From positions 19,331-83,330 of the forward strand of contig NZ_JARXWI010000012.1 of NCBI RefSeq assembly GCF_029893085.1: a DNA stretch of 64,000 nt, given 5' to 3'. The stretch is from Parabacteroides sp. PFB2-10 (GTDB taxonomy: Bacteria > Bacteroidota > Bacteroidia > Bacteroidales > Tannerellaceae). Position numbers and translations under genes: made by a program. Of this stretch, positions 45,320 to 51,396 are shown piece by piece. How positions within the stretch are numbered: position 1 is the stretch's first letter; each line of letters starts with the position of its first letter. The notes under the pieces were generated by a model. It worked only from the letters and a program-made list of their open reading frames with translations, was not told where the DNA came from and did not search any database.

Positions 45320-45440
45320 CGATTGTAAGCAAAATGCCCCTTTTGCTTACAAATCCATACGTTAAAAAGTGTTTCTCCCGGGAGTTTGTCTCCGAAGTCC
45401 TGCTTTTTTGCGCGCAAAGTCGGGCGGAAATTACAAATCG
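45320..45440 (+). repeat. Dispersed 121-bp palindromic element, copy B
   Basis: This has the same length and order as copy A: CGATTGTAA at the left end, hairpin TTGTAAGCAAAA/TTTTGCTTACAA with a 6-nt loop, TCTCCCGGGAG, TTTGCGCGCAAA, and TTACAAATCG at the right end. Flanking similarity with copy A continues about 14 bp to the left and about 20 bp to the right. Confidence 0.9.
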
Positions 45441-45615
45441 TAAATTGGGGGTTTCGCCGAAAACGGGTAGTTTAACGTTTGTTTGCATTTTTTCTATTCC
45501 AATATGCAACTCCTTTTGTTTTTTTTCGTCTATTAAGTAAAAGTGTGTTTCATGCAACATGGTGTATCTATTATAACATTATAAATACATTATTTTGACA
45601 AAGAAAAGAATCGAA

Positions 45616-45645
45616 TACATCCTGCCTGGGAAGGTCGGATGTATC
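45616..45645 (+). other. Hairpin in the leader of the ABC permease gene
   Basis: ATACATCC (45616-45623) and GGATGTAT (45638-45645) form an 8-bp stem with a 14-nt loop, then CATTTTTAA. It ends 34 bp before the permease ATG. It could be a terminator of upstream transcription or an attenuator; the sequence alone does not decide. Confidence 0.45.
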
Positions 45646-45679
45646 ATTTTTAATGAAACGAACATAAATAAAAATCTAT

Positions 45680-48034
45680 ATGAAAACAATCTTACGCAAT
45701 TTCCTGAGCGTTATCAAACGTTTTAAAATGGCCACCATCCTGAATATAATAGGACTATCAGTTGCCTTTGCCGCTTTTATGGTTATTATGATCCAACTGG
45801 ATTACGACAATGGGTTCGATCGGCATCACCCTCAGGCGGATTGCATCTTCCGGGTAGAAGCACAATTTGATCATGGCAGCAGCACTCAGGCTATTATCAA
45901 TCGCCCTTTATCGGATCTGTTTCTCAAATCGTCGCCACATATCCTGGCCGGGGCATTGGTAAATCCCTGGGGAGGCGATATGTTTTTCTCCATCGAAAAA
46001 GAGGGTTCCTTGCATTATTTCCAGGAAAAAGGAATCACCGTATATCCGGAGTTTGTAGATGTTTTTTCATTGGATATCCTGGAGGGAGAAGGCAAGTCGC
46101 TGGAAGAGCCCGACAAAGCACTTATCCCATTGAGCCTGGCACGTAAGCTGTTTGGTACAGCCTCCGCGGTGGGGCAAACTCTGAAAGGCCGAAACGGATC
46201 AATAACGGTCGGAGGTGTCTATCGTGACCTGCCTGAAAACTCGGTTATTGAGAATGCCATCCTTCGACGTATTCCACAGAACGAGAATATCACCAATTAT
46301 GGTAACTGGAATTACAACGTCTATATCCGGGTCGACCAATCGGAAAACGCAGAAGGATTGATGGAAAACTTCAAACGGGTTATCGAACCGTCTATTCTGG
46401 GAGAGGACTTTTCATGGGAGGAAAACAGTTTTAATTTCCGCCTGACTCCTATCGCAGATATCCACTTCACGACCGACGTAACGTATGACGCGACACCGAA
46501 AGCCAGCCGACAAACCCTGTTGGTTCTTTTTGCCATTGCCATCATCATTGTCGTGATCGCGGCGATCAACTTCACCAATTTCAGTACCGCCTTGACCCCT
46601 ATGCGCATCAAAAGCATTAATACACAAAAGGTATTGGGAGGCGACCCTTCAGCTATACGCTCTTCTCTTATCTTCGAAGCAATCGGGATCAGCCTGTTGG
46701 CCTATCTCATTGCGTTAGGCATACTGGCTATCCTTCCATTCACTCCTATCGCCGGCTTATTGGATGCCTCTTTATCCATCGGAAAACATCTTATAATAGT
46801 GGGCGGAGCGCTATTGATTGCCCTCTTGACAGGTTTCTTTGCCGGGATCTATCCGGCGATTTATATGACCTCTTTTCCGCCGGCATTGGTTCTGAAGGGG
46901 AGTTTCGGCCTCTCACCCAAAGGCAGAACCCTGAAGAATGTATTGATCAGCGTGCAGTTTATTGCTTCGTTTGCGCTTATTATTGCTTCCTTCTTTATGT
47001 ATTTGCAGAATTGGTATATGCAAAACACCTCCCTGGGGTATGATAAGGAACAGGTCATTATCACCAATACCTCGGGTGAATTATTGAAGAGCAAGAGCGC
47101 ATTTATCGACCAGATTAAATCGTATGCGGGGATTGATAATATTACCTTTTCCGAGCCACTCCTTTCGAGTTCCGACCAGTATATGGGATGGGGACGGATG
47201 TATAAAAACGAACAGATCAATTACCAATGTCTGCCGGTCGATCCCTCTTTCCTGGATGTGATGAAGATTGAGATAACCGAAGGGCGTGGCTTCCGGGAAG
47301 AAGATGCCAAAACCCGTCATGGGGTCTATGTGTTCAACCAGAAAGCGAAAGAGATGTACGATATAGAATTGGGATCGATGATCGACAGTGCAACAATCGT
47401 TGGCTTTATGCCGGATGTCAGATTCGCCTCTTTCCGTACCGAGGTAGTTCCTATGGCCTTCTATGTGTGGGGTACCCAGAATTGGGGATCACAACCGAAT
47501 AATATATATATTAAGGTAAAAGCCGGCTCCGATATGAAAGCCGCCATGAGCCATGTGCGTAGTTCGGTGAAAATGTTCGATGCGGACTATCCTTTCAATG
47601 TGCGTTTCTTCGACGAGGTGTTCAACCACCTGTATGAAAAAGAGCAGAAATTATCCTCGCTGATCACGCTGTTTAGCCTCATTGCAATCTTTATCTCCAT
47701 GGTAGGTGTCTTCGGACTGGTGGTGTTCGATAGTGTTTATCGTCGGAAAGAGATTGGCGTACGCAAAGTGTTAGGCTCGTCAACTCAGCAGATCCTTATC
47801 ATGTTCAACAAGAGTTACCTATTGCTTCTTTGTCTTTGTTTTATCATAGCTGCGCCTGTTGCCTGGTTTGCCGTACACCGGTGGTTGGAGAATTTCGCCT
47901 ATCGTACGCCGATGTATATATGGGTCTATATCGTTGCTTTTGCCATTATCGTGTTTATTACGATATGCACAGTTACTTTCCAAAACTGGCGGGCGGCCAA
48001 CGATAACCCGGTGAATAGCATTAAGACAGAGTGA
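45680..48034 (+). CDS. MacB/FtsX-type ABC transporter permease
   Basis: The 784-residue inner-membrane protein has the duplicated FtsX layout common in Bacteroidales: TM helix near residue 25 (ATILNIIGLSVAFAAFMVIM), a periplasmic MacB-like core domain, three TMs at about 280-400 (ALLIALLTGFFAGIYPAIYM is the third), another TM near 430 starting a second periplasmic domain, and three final TMs (SLITLFSLIAIFISMVGVFG, LLLLCLCFIIAAPVAWFAVH, WVYIVAFAIIVFITICTVTF). The RRKEIGVRKVLGSSTQQIL motif is the coupling region. Such permeases act as mechanotransmitters or export lipoproteins, peptides or drugs rather than forming a simple channel. The partner ATPase follows after 166 bp but appears to have its own promoter. 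Confidence 0.9.
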   Translation: MKTILRNFLSVIKRFKMATILNIIGLSVAFAAFMVIMIQLDYDNGFDRHHPQADCIFRVEAQFDHGSSTQAIINRPLSDLFLKSSPHILAGALVNPWGGDMFFSIEKEGSLHYFQEKGITVYPEFVDVFSLDILEGEGKSLEEPDKALIPLSLARKLFGTASAVGQTLKGRNGSITVGGVYRDLPENSVIENAILRRIPQNENITNYGNWNYNVYIRVDQSENAEGLMENFKRVIEPSILGEDFSWEENSFNFRLTPIADIHFTTDVTYDATPKASRQTLLVLFAIAIIIVVIAAINFTNFSTALTPMRIKSINTQKVLGGDPSAIRSSLIFEAIGISLLAYLIALGILAILPFTPIAGLLDASLSIGKHLIIVGGALLIALLTGFFAGIYPAIYMTSFPPALVLKGSFGLSPKGRTLKNVLISVQFIASFALIIASFFMYLQNWYMQNTSLGYDKEQVIITNTSGELLKSKSAFIDQIKSYAGIDNITFSEPLLSSSDQYMGWGRMYKNEQINYQCLPVDPSFLDVMKIEITEGRGFREEDAKTRHGVYVFNQKAKEMYDIELGSMIDSATIVGFMPDVRFASFRTEVVPMAFYVWGTQNWGSQPNNIYIKVKAGSDMKAAMSHVRSSVKMFDADYPFNVRFFDEVFNHLYEKEQKLSSLITLFSLIAIFISMVGVFGLVVFDSVYRRKEIGVRKVLGSSTQQILIMFNKSYLLLLCLCFIIAAPVAWFAVHRWLENFAYRTPMYIWVYIVAFAIIVFITICTVTFQNWRAANDNPVNSIKTE

Positions 48035-48047
48035 TAAAAGCCATTGA

Positions 48048-48091
48048 CAATGTCTAATATTTATACAAGAGTGTCAAAATATTGGACATTG
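48048..48091 (+). promoter_or_regulatory. Paired palindromic sites upstream of the ABC ATPase (activator-binding candidate)
   Basis: 48048-48062 and 48077-48091 are 15-bp inverted repeats with a single mismatch, spaced by 14 bp. Within them, two 17-bp imperfect palindromes of form TGTC...(G/T)ACA start at 48051 and 48072, 21 bp apart, about two helical turns. This is what one expects of an upstream activating sequence for a sigma-54 activator; it could instead form a terminator-like hairpin for the permease gene, though no T-run follows. Confidence 0.55.
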
Positions 48092-48144
48092 GATCAAAAA
48101 ATAGTTTTCACTTACCGTATTAAGTAACAGCAAATTACATATAT

Positions 48145-48160
48145 TGGCACGCAATTTGGA
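48145..48160 (+). promoter_or_regulatory. Sigma-54-like promoter of the ABC ATPase gene
   Basis: TGGCACG, then CAAT, then TTGGA closely follows the -24/-12 consensus TGGCACG-N4-TTGC(A/T). The difference is GG in place of the conserved GC at -12. It lies 40 bp before the ATPase ATG, in the right place for a start site. Confidence 0.55.
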
Positions 48161-48200
48161 TAAAAACAGGTAAAAGATAATATTCTAAAATAATATAGTT

Positions 48201-48881
48201 ATGATTAAAATTGAAAACTTAAGTAAGCTATTCCGGACTGAAGAGGTTGAAACAATTGCGCTCAACAGTGTTTCCTTAGAAGTGAAAGACGGTGAGTTTG
48301 TAGCTATCATGGGACCTTCGGGTTGTGGTAAATCTACATTACTTAATATTCTTGGATTGCTCGACAATCCGACCTCGGGTGATTATTACCTGGGCGATCT
48401 CGAAGTAGGGCACTTAAAAGAAAAAGAACGTACGCAGGTGCGGAAGGGAAACATCGGTTTCGTATTCCAGAGCTTCAACCTGATCGACGAATTGAATGTG
48501 TTTGAAAATGTGGAATTGCCCCTCACCTACTTAAAGATCAAGGCATCCGAGCGCAAACAAATGGTGAATGAGATATTGAAACGCATGAATATCAGCCATC
48601 GTTCACACCATTTCCCGCAACAGCTATCGGGAGGACAACAACAACGTGTTGCTATCGCACGCGCGGTTGTCTCTAATCCGAAAATGATACTCGCCGATGA
48701 GCCGACCGGTAACCTCGACTCTAAAAACGGAGCGGAGGTGATGGATCTGTTGACCGAATTGAACAAAGAAGGCACCACCATTATTATGGTTACTCACTCC
48801 AAGCACGATGCAAGCTATGCTCATCGCGTAATCAACCTGTTCGATGGTAGCATTGTCTCCTCTGTCAGCGAATTCATCTGA
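48201..48881 (+). CDS. ABC transporter ATP-binding protein (LolD/MacB-like)
   Basis: The 226-residue cytosolic ATPase has all motifs of the group that drives MacB/FtsX permeases: Walker A GPSGCGKSTLL (about residues 37-47), Q-loop FVFQSFNLIDE, signature LSGGQQQRVAIARA (about 141-154), Walker B MILADEPTGNLDS (about 161-173) and switch His in VTHSKHD. It would hydrolyse ATP to power the permease encoded just upstream. It is followed by a terminator, so it forms a one-gene unit behind the sigma-54-like promoter. Confidence 0.95.
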   Translation: MIKIENLSKLFRTEEVETIALNSVSLEVKDGEFVAIMGPSGCGKSTLLNILGLLDNPTSGDYYLGDLEVGHLKEKERTQVRKGNIGFVFQSFNLIDELNVFENVELPLTYLKIKASERKQMVNEILKRMNISHRSHHFPQQLSGGQQQRVAIARAVVSNPKMILADEPTGNLDSKNGAEVMDLLTELNKEGTTIIMVTHSKHDASYAHRVINLFDGSIVSSVSEFI

Positions 48882-48933
48882 TAGCGTTCTATAGAATACA
48901 ATCTTTTTTTGAATTTATAATTCTCTCTTTAAT

Positions 48934-48969
48934 AGAAGCTGCCCGTTATTAAGCGGAGCAGCTTCTTTT
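48934..48969 (+). terminator. Terminator after the ABC ATPase gene
   Basis: A 9-bp stem (48934-48942 with 48958-48966) extends inward by CCG/CGG with a single bulged A, and is followed by a short T-run. Consistent with the end of the ATPase transcript. Confidence 0.75.
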
Positions 48970-49059
48970 GATTTTCATATCTTTCTATTCATTTTTAACA
49001 GAAAAGATATATCTTTGTGCGCGTCCACACAGATACGTATTACTAATTTATTTATACAA

Positions 49060-50439
49060 ATGAAGACACTATTCAACCTATTTGCCGCAGCATTACTTCT
49101 ATTCTGCAGCAGTTGTCAATCCAATGATGGTTGGCAGAAACTATTTAACGAAAAAGACCTCACCGGTTTTGTTCAACTAAACGGACAAGCTCCTTACCGC
49201 GTAGAGGAGGGTTGCCTTATCGGCACATCCGTCAAAGGACAACCCAACAGCTTCCTGGCAACGGAAGCCAACTACGGTGATTTTATCCTTGAGTTTGAAA
49301 CCTGGTGTGATCCGGCTGTCAATTCTGGCGTTCAGTTCCGTAGCGAAAGCTATCCTGAATACAACAATGGGCGTGTGCATGGCTATCAGTGCGAAATGGA
49401 TCCGTCGGATCGTGCCTGGAGCGGAGGCATCTACGACGAAGCACGCCGCGGTTGGCTGGTAACGCTTACCGACAATGCGGCCGGAAGAGCTGCCTACAAA
49501 AAGAACGACTGGAACCAATACCGCATCGAAGCCATCGGAAACAACATCCGTATCTGGCTGAACGGAGTAAATACCGCCAACCTCTATGATGAAGAAACCC
49601 TGAGCGGTTTCATTGCTTTCCAGGTGCATAGCATTGGCAACAACGATGCGCAAGAGGGTAAAGAGATTAAATGGCGCAATATCCGCATCAAAACCAAAGA
49701 TTTGCAAAACTCCCTGATGCAGGGAAGCTTGGCGCCTGCAGTAAACCGTATTCCTAATTCCCTTTCTGAATCGGAAACAGCCGACGGCTGGAAACTGTTG
49801 TTCGATGGGAAAACATCTAACGGCTGGCGTGGAGCTCATAAAAAAGAATTCCCCAAACATGGCTGGACGATTGCCGACGGACAAATGATTGTTCACAAAT
49901 CAGACGGTGGTGAATCGACAAATGGTGGTGACATTGTATCAATGGATCAATACAGCGCCTTTGAATTACAAATTGAATTCAAAATCACCCCCGGAGCCAA
50001 TAGCGGTATCAAGTATTTCGTAACCGAATCAGAAAAGCAGAGAGGTTCGGCATTCGGTCTGGAATACCAATTATTAGACGACAGCCGCCACCCGGACGCC
50101 AGAGGCTACACCACGACACCGGGCAGCCGCACACTGGCCAGCCTCTATGATATGATCAAAGCCGAAAACAAACGTTTCAATGGCGTAAACCAATGGAATC
50201 TGGCTGTCTTGAAGGTATATCCCGACAACCGGGTAGAACATTGGCTCAACGGATTTAAAACCCTGGAATATGTACGTGGTTCGGAAGCTTTCCGCGAAGC
50301 AGTGAAAGGCAGCAAATATGCTGCACCGGCCTACAACACTGCCGGCCGTTTCGGCGAAGCCGCCGCTGGACATATCCTGTTGCAGGATCATGGCGACGAA
50401 GTGGCCTTCCGAAGCATTAAGATCAAAGAGTTGAAATAA
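49060..50439 (+). CDS. Lipoprotein with two DUF1080 (3-keto-disaccharide hydrolase-like) domains
   Basis: The start is set at MKTLFNLFAAALLLFCSSCQ (459 residues), a lipoprotein signal with Cys near residue 19; the longer ORF start is upstream of any plausible signal. Two copies of the concanavalin-like DUF1080 fold are visible. The first (about 24-230) opens WQKLFNEKDLTGFVQLNGQ and the second (about 255-459) opens WKLLFDGKTSNGWRG. Both contain a NSGV/NSGI segment (PAVNSGVQFRSES, PGANSGIKYFV). Members of this family cleave 3-keto-glucosides after a Gfo/Idh oxidoreductase has oxidised the sugar; no such oxidoreductase is adjacent. The location is periplasmic or surface. Confidence 0.88.
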   Translation: MKTLFNLFAAALLLFCSSCQSNDGWQKLFNEKDLTGFVQLNGQAPYRVEEGCLIGTSVKGQPNSFLATEANYGDFILEFETWCDPAVNSGVQFRSESYPEYNNGRVHGYQCEMDPSDRAWSGGIYDEARRGWLVTLTDNAAGRAAYKKNDWNQYRIEAIGNNIRIWLNGVNTANLYDEETLSGFIAFQVHSIGNNDAQEGKEIKWRNIRIKTKDLQNSLMQGSLAPAVNRIPNSLSESETADGWKLLFDGKTSNGWRGAHKKEFPKHGWTIADGQMIVHKSDGGESTNGGDIVSMDQYSAFELQIEFKITPGANSGIKYFVTESEKQRGSAFGLEYQLLDDSRHPDARGYTTTPGSRTLASLYDMIKAENKRFNGVNQWNLAVLKVYPDNRVEHWLNGFKTLEYVRGSEAFREAVKGSKYAAPAYNTAGRFGEAAAGHILLQDHGDEVAFRSIKIKELK

Positions 50440-50470
50440 ACCTTATCCGACTATAATCCGGATCATAATG

Positions 50471-50509
50471 AAAGAGGCACAGAGAATGATTTTCTCTGTG
50501 CCTCTTTTT
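50471..50509 (+). terminator. Terminator after the DUF1080 gene
   Basis: A perfect 16-bp stem (50471-50486 with 50492-50507) with a 5-nt loop TGATT ends in a T-run. It is the strongest intrinsic terminator in the window. Confidence 0.92.
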
Positions 50510-50615
50510 GCGCAAAAACACCACCTTACGCACACTTACGTAAATGATAGTTTGAAAAATCAATCATCTGTTTTCGGACAAAAAATCGAATAAAAATTAT
50601 GGAAAGTTAATTTAT

Positions 50616-50656
50616 AAAACGATATTTGTTCCTTTCAAATCGTTTCATAGGAAACG
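50616..50656 (+). promoter_or_regulatory. Nested palindromes before the TonB/DUF4249 cluster
   Basis: AAACGAT-A-TTTG (50617-50628) pairs with CAAATCGTTT (50636-50645) with one bulge, and CGTTTC (50641-50646) pairs with GAAACG (50651-50656). The repeated half-site around CGTTT suggests an operator or RNA switch for the cluster. No TAnnTTTG box is present close by. Confidence 0.35.
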
Positions 50657-50679
50657 ACTGTTGCGCTAAATCAATGTGT

Positions 50680-51396
50680 ATGAAGAAAAAACTTCTTTTT
50701 TTGCCGACAGCTGTTATGTGTATTGTCGGCTCAGTAAACGCCCAAACGACCATTACTCAACCCATTTCGGAGGAGACTATTTTGGCCTATCAACAAGAAG
50801 TGGGCGATTTTGCAATTCCTTACAACGGGAAAGAGGAAACAGCCTATTATTTAAATCTGACCAACCACCCGTATTGGCAAAGTTCCGAATTTAAGACAGG
50901 TGATTTATGGTACAATCAGACGCTTTACAAACAGGTCTTCATGCGCTTAAACATACACCGGGATGAACTGGTGGTGCAAATGCCGGGTAAACCGTTTAAT
51001 GTTGTACTTGAAAAAGAGAAGTTCAACCGGGCAGTCCTGCATGGTCAAACCATTATTCCGTTGCAGGTGGGTCTTCTGGAGAATGCACCTTCCGGCAACT
51101 ATAATATATTGCTGCACGATGGGACATTTCCTATCATCAAGAGCTACTCCGTTTCGTTAGAAGAAAAGATTGTCGACCGGGTACTTGAGCACTCTTTCCG
51201 TATTAACGAAAAAATCCATCTCTGTAAAGAGGGGATCTGTTATCCGATTGCCAATAAACGCTCTCTACTTCAACTGTTCCCCGACAAGAAAAAGGAGCTG
51301 GAGACATATATTAAACAACACAAACTGAAGTTTAATAAAAAAAAGCGGGAGGAAGCGATTGTGCAAGTTGTAAACTATTATGAAACTATGCTGTAA
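50680..51396 (+). CDS. Secreted protein of unknown function heading a TonB-receptor cluster
   Basis: The start is placed at MKKKLLFLPTAVMCIVGSVN, a signal peptide ending VNAQ (238 residues); an ATG 6 bp upstream is possible. The mature protein has a pattern repeatedly seen beside Bacteroidetes TonB receptors: HPYWQSSEFKTGDLWYNQTL then VFMRLNIHRDELVVQMPGKP (about residues 65-108), probably a beta-sandwich. A helical, Lys-rich C-terminus includes KKKELETYIKQHKLKFNKKK. No enzymatic motif is recognised. The ATG of the receptor gene overlaps its stop by one base (TAATG), so translation is coupled and joint function is likely. Confidence 0.7.
   Translation: MKKKLLFLPTAVMCIVGSVNAQTTITQPISEETILAYQQEVGDFAIPYNGKEETAYYLNLTNHPYWQSSEFKTGDLWYNQTLYKQVFMRLNIHRDELVVQMPGKPFNVVLEKEKFNRAVLHGQTIIPLQVGLLENAPSGNYNILLHDGTFPIIKSYSVSLEEKIVDRVLEHSFRINEKIHLCKEGICYPIANKRSLLQLFPDKKKELETYIKQHKLKFNKKKREEAIVQVVNYYETML

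Larger units (their letters stand above)
44988..45679. other. Intergenic region with an IS-end-like motif, dispersed element B and a leader hairpin
   Basis: This 692-bp region has no convincing gene. It contains a motif resembling the terminal repeat of an IS1182-like element (45141-45160), element B (45320-45440) and a hairpin just before the ABC permease (45616-45645). The small minus-strand ORF at 45015-45233 has no recognised domain and runs through the IS-like motif, so it is probably not a gene. Confidence 0.5.
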
